Source: an uncultured bacterium
Lineage (GTDB): Bacteria; Bacteroidota; Bacteroidia; Bacteroidales; Marinifilaceae
Direction of reading: 5' to 3'
DNA length: 18,840 nt
Assembly: GCA_905215395.1 (NCBI GenBank)
Contig: CAJMQA010000024.1
Location: forward strand, 1 to 18,840
The notes under the pieces are model-generated. The model was not told where the DNA came from and did no database searches. It worked only from the letters and a program-made list of their open reading frames with translations. Of this stretch, positions 8,798 to 15,146 are shown piece after piece. The position numbers and the translations under genes were made by a program. Positions within the stretch are counted from its first letter, which is position 1; every line of letters begins with the position of its first letter.

Positions 8798-8829
8798 TTT
8801 GCACACGTTTCAAAAACACCATATATTTG
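8798..8829 (+). promoter_or_regulatory. Strong Bacteroidetes promoter of the actin-like/bactofilin operon
   Basis: TTTG at 8798-8801 (-33) and TATATTTG at 8822-8829 (-7) are separated by 20 bp, which matches the Bacteroidetes primary sigma factor consensus in both boxes and spacing. Transcription should begin near 8836, leaving an AT-rich leader of about 128 nt before the ATG at 8964. The leader contains an inverted repeat at 8843-8858 and otherwise nothing I recognise. Confidence 0.75.
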
Positions 8830-8842
8830 CATCTATAAACAC

Positions 8843-8858
8843 ACATACGAAGGTATGT
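8843..8858. repeat. Inverted repeat at the presumed transcription start of the actin-like operon
   Basis: ACATAC (8843-8848) and GTATGT (8853-8858) form a perfect 6-bp inverted repeat around GAAG. It lies about 14 bp beyond the -7 box, at the start of the transcript, where a repressor would block initiation or early elongation. It is an operator candidate for the divergent XRE protein, or a small 5' hairpin. Confidence 0.4.
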
Positions 8859-8963
8859 ATATAAAAAATTCACAACAAAAGTGTTAAAAGATAACAACAA
8901 ACATCTAATTATTTTATACAGTAAAACCCAATATCAATCAATAACGTACAAAGCCCTATCCAA

Positions 8964-10040
8964 ATGAAATCATATCTTTTTCCAAGTACTTACGAGCTCA
9001 CCAACCAAGAATTTCCTCATGTAGCCGACAATCTTTTAAACGGATTAAAAATCCGGATGAATGAGAATGAGTTTATCGTTGGAAATTTAGCATTGCGCGA
9101 AGGTTATTCCCCTCACAAAAACATCAACACAGGTCCACATGAAGAAGAATATCAATTATTGGTGAAAGCCGGGTTGTTACTGGTGGCTTCCCAAAGCGAT
9201 GCCCCTATCAATCTGACAGTAGGTTTCCCATTTTCGACTTATATGGTTTACAGGAATATAGCCAGAGAGGTGATCGGTAAGCAACAAGAGATATGTTTTG
9301 ACCGGGATACTTACAGCAAGGGAGGCACAGAGATCAAACAGATAGTAATCTCTAACATAGATGTCATTCCGGAAATTACCGCTTGTATTACGGCTATCCG
9401 GGAGGGTTCCTTACATATACAGGGGAATTTTTTTATGATCAGTCTGGGCTTCGGTACATGCGAAGCTGCTTTCAGCACACCTTCTGGAACCCTGAACCGT
9501 TCAACAGTCAGCATGAACGGGATCCGCTATGCCGTAAATTTATTCGAACTTGAATTATCGAAAAAATTTTATCTGGATCTGAAAACGGAACATCAATTGG
9601 ACGTAGTGTTTCAGCAAGGGGCCATCACCATCAACCGCGTCCGTTACGATGTCGCCGACTTAAGGAAAAAGGTATTGAAAATGTACTACAACGATGTCAT
9701 TTCTCCACGTTTAAGAAAAACATTTACCGATGATGATTTTAGTAAATGCAATCAAATGTACATTGCCGGCGGCGGAGCTTATTACCAGGATATTATAGAC
9801 TGCATAAAAGAAGAATTTCAGAATTTTTTATCTATCAGTATCTACCCTGAGCCGGAAAAATGTGCCTCTCACGGCTATTGCCTTCATTCAAAATTAAAAT
9901 ACAAACAGAATGACGATATTGGTTTCGACATCACTGATCCGGATACTTTCTTAAAAGGTTCTGGGACACAATTAGCCGTGGGACTGGACATCGGGAATGC
10001 CAGTACTTGTGTTACATTGTCTCAGAGTAATGATTTATAA
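8964..10040 (+). CDS. ParM-like actin homologue with its phosphate-1 hairpin at the C-terminus (apparent circular permutation)
   Basis: A 358-residue protein of the ParM/Alp actin-like ATPase type. Residues 5-95 resemble the subdomain I/II region that follows the first beta-hairpin in ParM-like proteins: LFPSTYEL, then NEFIVGNLALREGY, a helix at 62-77 and INLTVGFPFSTY. Residues 156-170 (FFMISLGFGTCEAAF) occupy the phosphate-2 position, with Ser160 where Asp is usual. Residues 264-277 (QMYIAGGGAYYQDI) match the adenosine motif, and ASHGYCLH (301-308) resembles the family's normal C-terminal end. The phosphate-1 motif expected within the first 15 residues is absent, yet LAVGLDIGNASTCVTL stands at 337-352, just before the stop. 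An in-frame TAA at 8922-8924 excludes a missed N-terminal extension. The protein probably forms nucleotide-dependent filaments. The bactofilin gene begins 2 bp after its stop. No ParR-like partner or centromere repeats are evident. Confidence 0.75.
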   Translation: MKSYLFPSTYELTNQEFPHVADNLLNGLKIRMNENEFIVGNLALREGYSPHKNINTGPHEEEYQLLVKAGLLLVASQSDAPINLTVGFPFSTYMVYRNIAREVIGKQQEICFDRDTYSKGGTEIKQIVISNIDVIPEITACITAIREGSLHIQGNFFMISLGFGTCEAAFSTPSGTLNRSTVSMNGIRYAVNLFELELSKKFYLDLKTEHQLDVVFQQGAITINRVRYDVADLRKKVLKMYYNDVISPRLRKTFTDDDFSKCNQMYIAGGGAYYQDIIDCIKEEFQNFLSISIYPEPEKCASHGYCLHSKLKYKQNDDIGFDITDPDTFLKGSGTQLAVGLDIGNASTCVTLSQSNDL

Positions 10041-10042
10041 AT

Positions 10043-10435
10043 ATGTTTTTCAGAAAAAAGAAAAAAGAAGAGAAAAAGCCGAAAGAAGAAATTCAATCAG
10101 AAGTATTTATCCATTTATCCTCCAAAACGGTCTTTACGGGGAATTTACAAACCGAGAGATCGATACGGATAGATTGTCATTTTAAAGGCGATATTATCAC
10201 AACTGAACGAATTGTTCTATCTTCAGAAGCAAAAGTCGAGGGGAACATCAAATGCAAATACGCTTTGATTACCGGCCAGGTCAAAGGAAATATAGTAGCC
10301 CTGGAAACAATGATTTTAAAGGCACCCGCCCACATTAAAGGGAATATTCTGACTAAAAATATCCACATAGAAGCGGGAGTTGTGATCGACGGTATCTATA
10401 AAATCATAGAAGAGCCCAAAGATAAGCCGGCATAA
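10043..10435 (+). CDS. Bactofilin, polymer-forming cytoskeletal protein
   Basis: A 130-residue protein of the bactofilin (DUF583) family, which polymerises without nucleotide into stable beta-helical filaments that often lie on the inner face of the membrane. Residues about 18-118 show the repeating short-strand pattern of the beta-helix: SEVFIHLSSKTVFTGNLQ, RIDCHFKGDI, VLSSEAKVEGNIK, ALITGQVKGNIVA, LKAPAHIKGNIL and IEAGVVIDGIYK, with G-N/D-I turns recurring about every 17-20 residues. The N-terminus MFFRKKKKEEKK is hydrophobic then strongly basic, like the short membrane-targeting tails of other bactofilins. The C-terminus EEPKDKPA is short and disordered. The start codon is 2 bp after the stop of the actin-like gene, so the two are translationally close and surely on one transcript. 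A strong hairpin follows the stop. Confidence 0.93.
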   Translation: MFFRKKKKEEKKPKEEIQSEVFIHLSSKTVFTGNLQTERSIRIDCHFKGDIITTERIVLSSEAKVEGNIKCKYALITGQVKGNIVALETMILKAPAHIKGNILTKNIHIEAGVVIDGIYKIIEEPKDKPA

Positions 10436-10437
10436 CA

Positions 10438-10469
10438 AATGAGATGTCCGATTTCCCGGACATCTCATT
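10438..10469. terminator. Bidirectional terminator hairpin between convergent genes
   Basis: A perfect 13-bp inverted repeat (AATGAGATGTCCG at 10438-10450 and its complement at 10457-10469) surrounds a 6-nt loop. It lies 3 bp after the bactofilin stop and 30 bp from the end of the convergent porin gene, so it can serve both. No T run follows on either strand, which is common for Bacteroidetes terminators. Confidence 0.8.
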
Positions 10470-10498
10470 CATACTACAACAATTATTAACTACAAATA

Positions 10499-11638
10499 TC
10501 AATTAAAAAATACCTGTACTCTGGCAGAAATAAAATTGAAATCTTCTTTCCCATTCAGAGCGTGTTTATCCAGATGTGCATAATTGTAATTCAAGCGCAG
10601 ACGGATAAATTTCTTCCAATAATAGTTACATCCCAAGGTCAGCTGTTGTTGTTGTCCCCCATAAATATCAGAATCAGAGTTATTCAAATCCAGATTAGAA
10701 TAACGGGCTGCAAATTCCAGGGTTCCGGGTTTCGGTAATTCCAGACGGGCCCATGAAGTGGCATATTCATACCCGCTTCCGATAGCAATAAATCCAAGCT
10801 GAGCATAAGCCCCCCAAGCCTTGTACTTCTTCATATCATTATTGCGGTCGACCTGAGCGTAGAAATATTCTCCTTGCAAACTGAAGCGTCCCAATGCCCC
10901 AACCAACTCGCCGGCAACTTTTACAGAGTTTTTAGCATCCGTTACATTAGCATTTACAAACTTAGTAGAATTCACCATACTTCCCAGATTAGCGCCATAA
11001 CTAATAGTACGTGAAGGAGCACCGTCTTTGTTGGCATCCGGAGTCCTGAAAGTCGCAGCCGCACCTACATGCAGAATTTGACCTTCTTCTTTATATGGAT
11101 TGTATACCAAACGCCCGGTAAATGCATAACCGTCATTTCCTTTATAGTCCAGTTTCTGATCGAAATGAGTATCTCCGAAGATACCACCGGCATACCAAAA
11201 ATTCTTCGACCATCCGATGTACTCCAAGCCTAACTTACGTCCCGGAGAAAAGGCCTCTGTAACACAACCGGCATTGATAAAACGGATATTCCCTGAGCTT
11301 TCCATATAATCCAACCCGAAAGGTTCTGCAAAATGTCCTAATCTGATATAGGAGTTTTCCTGAAAATTATAAGCGATAAAGACATCTTTCAAAGAAACAC
11401 TTTTTTTTGCAAATCCGATATCAATTTTACCATTGAACTTTTCATATTTCCCGCTCAAGCCCAAGCGCAGATCACTGATAGTAGCACCACTTCCCAGGTG
11501 AGTTTTGTCTTTAAAAAAGGCAGACCCATCGAAATAGACGCGCCCATTAAAAGAGCCTTGTAATTTTTCAGGCAATGCCTGTCCGAATGTCAAGCTGGCA
11601 GACAATAACATTGCGGAAGCAATACATAACTTTTTCAT
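10499..11638 (-). CDS. OprO/OprP-type phosphate-selective porin
   Basis: A 379-residue outer-membrane protein starting MKKLCIASAMLLSASLTFGQA, a clear signal peptide. The mature part looks like the porin O/P family: GSFNGRVYFDGSAFFKDK, LRLGLSGKYEKFNGKIDIGFAKKSVSLKDVFIAYNF, then YIRLGHFAEPFGLDYMESSGNIRFI. The last is the typical segment of this family, with the RxGxFxxPFG pattern. It ends in alternating strands and a C-terminal aromatic/polar VQVFFN. Such trimeric barrels pass phosphate or polyphosphate, though in Bacteroidetes specificity is often unknown. I chose the ATG at 11636-11638; a TTG five codons upstream overlaps the preceding gene and would spoil the signal peptide. The gene follows the HAD phosphatase by 4 bp and is surely co-transcribed with it, which supports a phosphate-related role. 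Confidence 0.85.
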   Translation of the reverse strand: MKKLCIASAMLLSASLTFGQALPEKLQGSFNGRVYFDGSAFFKDKTHLGSGATISDLRLGLSGKYEKFNGKIDIGFAKKSVSLKDVFIAYNFQENSYIRLGHFAEPFGLDYMESSGNIRFINAGCVTEAFSPGRKLGLEYIGWSKNFWYAGGIFGDTHFDQKLDYKGNDGYAFTGRLVYNPYKEEGQILHVGAAATFRTPDANKDGAPSRTISYGANLGSMVNSTKFVNANVTDAKNSVKVAGELVGALGRFSLQGEYFYAQVDRNNDMKKYKAWGAYAQLGFIAIGSGYEYATSWARLELPKPGTLEFAARYSNLDLNNSDSDIYGGQQQQLTLGCNYYWKKFIRLRLNYNYAHLDKHALNGKEDFNFISARVQVFFN

Positions 11639-11642
11639 AGAT

Positions 11643-12611
11643 TTAGTATCCAATTACAACCTTACTCTCCTTGGCGTTAGTCACATTTTTCTTAACCCCC
11701 AGTTCGCCGGTTACATATTTGTAGTCGCCTTCCGGAACATCATTACAATATACCGTAATCGCTCTCGGATCGTTAGCCCAATACTGTTTTACAGTTTTGT
11801 TATCCATTTCCTTCTCAACTTTAGTCGCATCCGGATTTACAATCATCTTCAAACCTACAGAGGTATTCATCAATTCCATATCTCCACGGCTGTTACCACC
11901 TGCAAATAACGGTTTTGCTTTAATGAAAGTATTTACAACTTCAGCTTTTCCATTGTCTTGAGGAACCGGGAATACAAGCTGGTCGGTAGTTACACCATCA
12001 GCAGTAACCAGTGACTTCACTCCCAGAATACGATCCTGAGGAATACCTAGTTGTTCTGCACAGAATTGTTCATAAAGATACTCAGGAGAAGCAGAAACAA
12101 TCCAAATCTCAAAATCATAATCTTTCAGGTTTGCCAGCAACTGTTTCATTTCCGGATACATCTTATTCTGGTATTTTTCATGAAACATTTCGTTACCAAT
12201 TTGTCCGATTTCTTCCGGAGTCAGACCAGACAAGAATTTAATACGATTCTGAACATACTCAACCCCCACGTTATTACCATGCAACAATTTGTCTACAATG
12301 GCCATTTTTTCTTTAGATTTTTTATCTGTTTTGCCGGCGTAATTTTGCTGTGCAAAATTATACAAAGCTTCGTCAGCCAAATAATAAGGAACCTGTCCGA
12401 AAAGAGTTCCGTCACAGTCAAACACAGCCACCTTGCGGGTCTTCATGGGAACTGTAGAATCAAAAAATGCTTCCAGCTGAGCATTCGTTTCATCCGAAAA
12501 ACCTTTAATCGGCTTGTAAGTAAACGACTGAGCATCCACAAACATCATTGAAGCCAGGACGAGAGTCAGAGTCATCGTCAAAACACACTGAATTCTTACT
12601 AATGTTTTCAT
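11643..12611 (-). CDS. Secreted HAD-superfamily phosphatase (phosphoserine-phosphatase-like)
   Basis: A 322-residue exported hydrolase. The N-terminus has a signal peptide (hydrophobic 9-25, cleavage near VDAQ). The HAD motifs are complete: motif I FDCDGTLF with catalytic D65 and D67, motif II VSAS with S173, motif III lysine at K222 (DNGKAEVV), and motif IV GGNSRGDMELM with D244. The long helical cap between motifs I and II (about 75-160) places it with the PSP/PHOSPHO1-like C1 group. It should dephosphorylate small organic phosphates in the periplasm or outside the cell; the substrate is unknown. Export, plus the porin gene 4 bp downstream, suggests phosphate scavenging from compounds such as phosphocholine, phosphoserine or glycerophosphate. 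No -7 box is obvious in the 96-bp upstream gap, but a perfect 9-bp palindrome stands there. Confidence 0.87.
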   Translation of the reverse strand: MKTLVRIQCVLTMTLTLVLASMMFVDAQSFTYKPIKGFSDETNAQLEAFFDSTVPMKTRKVAVFDCDGTLFGQVPYYLADEALYNFAQQNYAGKTDKKSKEKMAIVDKLLHGNNVGVEYVQNRIKFLSGLTPEEIGQIGNEMFHEKYQNKMYPEMKQLLANLKDYDFEIWIVSASPEYLYEQFCAEQLGIPQDRILGVKSLVTADGVTTDQLVFPVPQDNGKAEVVNTFIKAKPLFAGGNSRGDMELMNTSVGLKMIVNPDATKVEKEMDNKTVKQYWANDPRAITVYCNDVPEGDYKYVTGELGVKKNVTNAKESKVVIGY

Positions 12612-12660
12612 AAATTTTGAATTTAAATTAATTAATTTAAGGGTAATCAGTTATTCGTAG

Positions 12661-12683
12661 ATTTTGTAATATAGTTACAAAAT
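12661..12683. repeat. Perfect 9-bp inverted repeat, probable operator or weak terminator
   Basis: ATTTTGTAA (12661-12669) and TTACAAAAT (12675-12683) are perfect inverted repeats with a 5-nt centre. They lie 25 bp after the end of glpF and 50 bp before the HAD phosphatase start, in the 96-bp gap 12612-12707. The TTGTAA-N5-TTACAA core looks like a site for a dimeric regulator. As RNA it would be a weak, AU-only hairpin, so an operator is more likely than a terminator. Confidence 0.5.
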
Positions 12684-12707
12684 TTTCAATAATTCATTGC
12701 AATTTTT

Positions 12708-13442
12708 TTAAAATATCAAACAATAAATACAAGCAGCAACGCCTGCACCTGCAATTGGCCCTAATACAGGCACCCAACTATATCCCCAACCACTTGAACC
12801 TTTCCCCTTGATGGGCAACAAATAATGAGCAATACGCGGCGGCAGATCCCGTGCAGGATTAATGGCATATCCCGTTGTTCCTCCCAGCGACATACCAATA
12901 GCCATAATCAGGCAGGTAACAGGAAAAGCCCCTAGTGAACCAAGCCCCACTTCCGGTGTATTCTCGTGGACAGCCAGCATTAAAATGACAAATACCAATA
13001 AGAAAGTACCTACAATTTCACAAAAGAAATTCCGGGGTTTATCCATAATGGCCGGCATCGTACAGAAAGTAGCCAGCTTAGCATCCGGATCGTCAGTAAC
13101 ATCGTAATGGTCCTTATAAAAAAGATATACCAATACCGCCCCCACAAAACCTCCCAGCAATTGTGCTATAATATACCCCGGCACATATGCCCAGGGAAAA
13201 GCACCCGCCAATGCCAGACCGATAGAAAGTGCAGGATTCAGATGGGCTCCGGAATAAGGGCCGGCTATGAATACACCGCACATCACGGCAAATCCCCACG
13301 CCATAGTAACCACAACCCAACCTCCGTTATATCCTTTCGAGCCTTTTAAGATGTTAGATGCGACAACGCCATCTCCTAAAAGGATCAAAATGACCGTCCC
13401 GATAAATTCAAAGAGACATTTTGTAAATAATGTTGTTTCCAT
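12708..13442 (-). CDS. glpF: Glycerol uptake facilitator (aquaglyceroporin)
   Basis: A 244-residue inner-membrane channel of the MIP family that lets glycerol and other small polyols enter by facilitated diffusion. Both NPA boxes are present: GAHLNPALSIG (N69-A71) and GYAINPARDLPPR (N195-A197). The Asp after the second NPAR (D199) is the residue typical of glycerol facilitators rather than water channels. Six hydrophobic membrane spans can be traced (about 8-28, 42-60, 84-108, 137-158, 174-190 and 222-243). The charged loop at 110-136 is normal in length. It lies 15 bp after the glpK stop and ends the glpKF unit. Confidence 0.97.
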   Translation of the reverse strand: METTLFTKCLFEFIGTVILILLGDGVVASNILKGSKGYNGGWVVVTMAWGFAVMCGVFIAGPYSGAHLNPALSIGLALAGAFPWAYVPGYIIAQLLGGFVGAVLVYLFYKDHYDVTDDPDAKLATFCTMPAIMDKPRNFFCEIVGTFLLVFVILMLAVHENTPEVGLGSLGAFPVTCLIMAIGMSLGGTTGYAINPARDLPPRIAHYLLPIKGKGSSGWGYSWVPVLGPIAGAGVAACIYCLIF

Positions 13443-13457
13443 AATTCCAAAATTTTA

Positions 13458-14945
13458 TCAATAATCACTCAGAACCCTGCGTACAGCATTATTCCAGCCA
13501 TTCTTAGCCCTTTCAATTTCTTCAGCATTTCCGGAAGGATCGAAACGCCGTTCCATATTCCACTGCTTTTTAATGTCTTCAATGCTCGACCAGTAACCAA
13601 CAGCCAGTCCAGCCAGATAGGCAGCCCCCAAAGCTGTCGTTTCCGTTACCTGAGGCCGGATCACCGGAGTATTCAATATATCAGCCTGGAATTGCATCAG
13701 TAAATTGTTGCGGGCAGCACCTCCGTCTACCTTCAACTCCTTCAAGGGCAATCCGGAATCCCTGACCATTGCATTTACAATATCCATAGTCTGGAATGCA
13801 ATGCCTTCAAGGGCAGCACGGGCGATATGAGCAGCCGTAGTACCACGGCTTATACCGGAAATAGCCCCCCTGGCATACTGATCCCACCAGGGAGCAGCCA
13901 GACCGGTCAGTGCCGGGACAAAATAAACCCCATTGGTATCCGGAACTGTCGCAGCCAAAGTCTCTACTTCAGCAGAAGAATTTATTATTTTTAATCCATC
14001 CCGCAACCATTGTACAACTGAACCTCCCACAAAAACACTTCCTTCCAAGGCATAATTCACCTTATTTCCAATTTTCCAGGCAACAGTAGTAATCAGATTA
14101 TTTTCAGATATGATCGGTTTCTCGCCACTATTCATCAAAAGAAAACATCCTGTTCCATAAGTATTTTTGACCATACCCGGCTCAATACACATCTGTCCGA
14201 ACAAAGCAGCCTGCTGATCTCCAGCGATTCCGGAAATAGGCACTTTATGAGCAAACAAGGTAGTTTTTGTATGACCGTATATTTCACTTGAAGATTTCAC
14301 TTCAGGCATCATTGACAATGGAATACCAAACAATTTCAGCAACTCTTCATCCCATTGTAAAGTGTTTATATTAAACAACATGGTACGGGAAGCATTAGTC
14401 ACATCCGTAACATGCACCTCACCTCTTGTCAAACGCCAGATCAGCCACGAATCCACAGTTCCGAAAAGTAATTTTCCCTTTTCAGCTCTTTCACGGGCTC
14501 CGGGCACATGATCCAGTATCCATTTAATTTTGGTGGCACTGAAATAAGCATCTATGATCAGACCAGTCCTCTCACGAATAAAATCGGTTTTACCTTCAGC
14601 TTTCAGGCTATCACAAAAAGCCGACGTCCTCCTGTCCTGCCAGACAATCGCATTATAAACCGACTCTTCAGTTTCCTTATCCCATACAATCGTTGTTTCA
14701 CGCTGGTTGGTAATACCGATTCCGGCTATATTCAATCCATTGATATCAATACTGGCTATAGCTTCAGCTATAACAGAAGCCTGGGAAGACCAGATTTCAT
14801 GGGGATCATGCTCCACCCATCCTGACTGAGGAAATATCTGACGAAACTCTTTTTGGGCAACCGAACAAATCTCTCCCTTCTCATCAAAGACAATCGCACG
14901 CGAACTGCTGGTCCCCTGATCTAATGATAAAATATATTGTTTCAT
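13458..14945 (-). CDS. glpK: Glycerol kinase
   Basis: A 495-residue cytoplasmic kinase of the FGGY family that makes sn-glycerol-3-phosphate from glycerol and ATP. The phosphate-1 loop is LSLDQGTSSSRAIVFD (residues 6-21). The glycerol-binding residues lie in NQRET (80-84) and the catalytic aspartate is D243 in IAGDQQAALFG. The ATP-binding region is NTYGTGCFLLMN, and the family signature FVPALTGLAAPWWDQYARGAISG follows at about residue 340. Length matches the family. Trapping of glycerol by phosphorylation drives GlpF uptake; the product feeds GlpABC encoded upstream. A 201-bp AT-rich gap separates it from glpC and contains near-identical direct repeats, so it may have its own regulated promoter. 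Confidence 0.98.
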   Translation of the reverse strand: MKQYILSLDQGTSSSRAIVFDEKGEICSVAQKEFRQIFPQSGWVEHDPHEIWSSQASVIAEAIASIDINGLNIAGIGITNQRETTIVWDKETEESVYNAIVWQDRRTSAFCDSLKAEGKTDFIRERTGLIIDAYFSATKIKWILDHVPGARERAEKGKLLFGTVDSWLIWRLTRGEVHVTDVTNASRTMLFNINTLQWDEELLKLFGIPLSMMPEVKSSSEIYGHTKTTLFAHKVPISGIAGDQQAALFGQMCIEPGMVKNTYGTGCFLLMNSGEKPIISENNLITTVAWKIGNKVNYALEGSVFVGGSVVQWLRDGLKIINSSAEVETLAATVPDTNGVYFVPALTGLAAPWWDQYARGAISGISRGTTAAHIARAALEGIAFQTMDIVNAMVRDSGLPLKELKVDGGAARNNLLMQFQADILNTPVIRPQVTETTALGAAYLAGLAVGYWSSIEDIKKQWNMERRFDPSGNAEEIERAKNGWNNAVRRVLSDY

Positions 14946-14994
14946 AGCGTTGAAATTATATGATCATTTTTAAAATAAGCTCAAAAGTGCGTTG

Positions 14995-15048
14995 ATATTT
15001 CCGATTTAAAACATTTTCAGCTCCCAATATTTCGATTTAAACATTTTT
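14995..15048. repeat. Two near-identical direct repeats upstream of glpK
   Basis: Positions 14995-15017 and 15027-15048 share the pattern ATATTTC(C)GATTTAAA(A)CATTTT, the first copy having one extra C and one extra A. The copies start 32 bp apart, about three helical turns, and lie 50-103 bp before the glpK start. This looks like a pair of activator or repressor sites. The rest of the 201-bp gap (14946-15146) is very A/T-rich, with long A runs at 15088-15140 on the plus strand, and holds no gene that I can see. Confidence 0.5.
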
Positions 15049-15146
15049 ACTTTCTTAATTGAAATAAATTTAAATCAAAAAGATTTCAATTCAAAAAAAA
15101 TACATATATTTTTTGACAAAAAATAAAAAAAACAAAAAATCGAAAC

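Noticed and set aside
8855..8887. Ten-codon upstream reading frame in the leader of the actin-like operon
   Set aside because: Very short, starts within the inverted repeat and shows no sign of being translated; AT-rich leaders give such frames by chance.
8922..8963. Possibility that the actin-like protein has an unrecognised N-terminal extension with its own phosphate-1 motif
   Set aside because: An in-frame TAA at 8922-8924 leaves at most 13 extra codons, none coding for a DxG-type motif.
8964..10040. Plasmid partition (ParM-ParR-parC) locus
   Set aside because: No ParR-like gene and no set of iterated centromere repeats is present; the partner gene is a bactofilin and the surroundings are chromosomal.
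8385..10435. Toxin-antitoxin or abortive-infection reading of the XRE and two divergent genes
   Set aside because: Neither plus-strand protein resembles a toxin; they match an actin-like ATPase and a bactofilin.
11639..11653. TTG start that would lengthen the porin by five residues and overlap the phosphatase gene
   Set aside because: The ATG at 11636-11638 starts a standard MKK signal peptide; the longer form is less likely.
12051..12551. 166-codon plus-strand frame opposite the HAD phosphatase
   Set aside because: It is antisense to a gene with all four HAD motifs and encodes a low-complexity Phe/Ile/His-rich sequence typical of a shadow frame.
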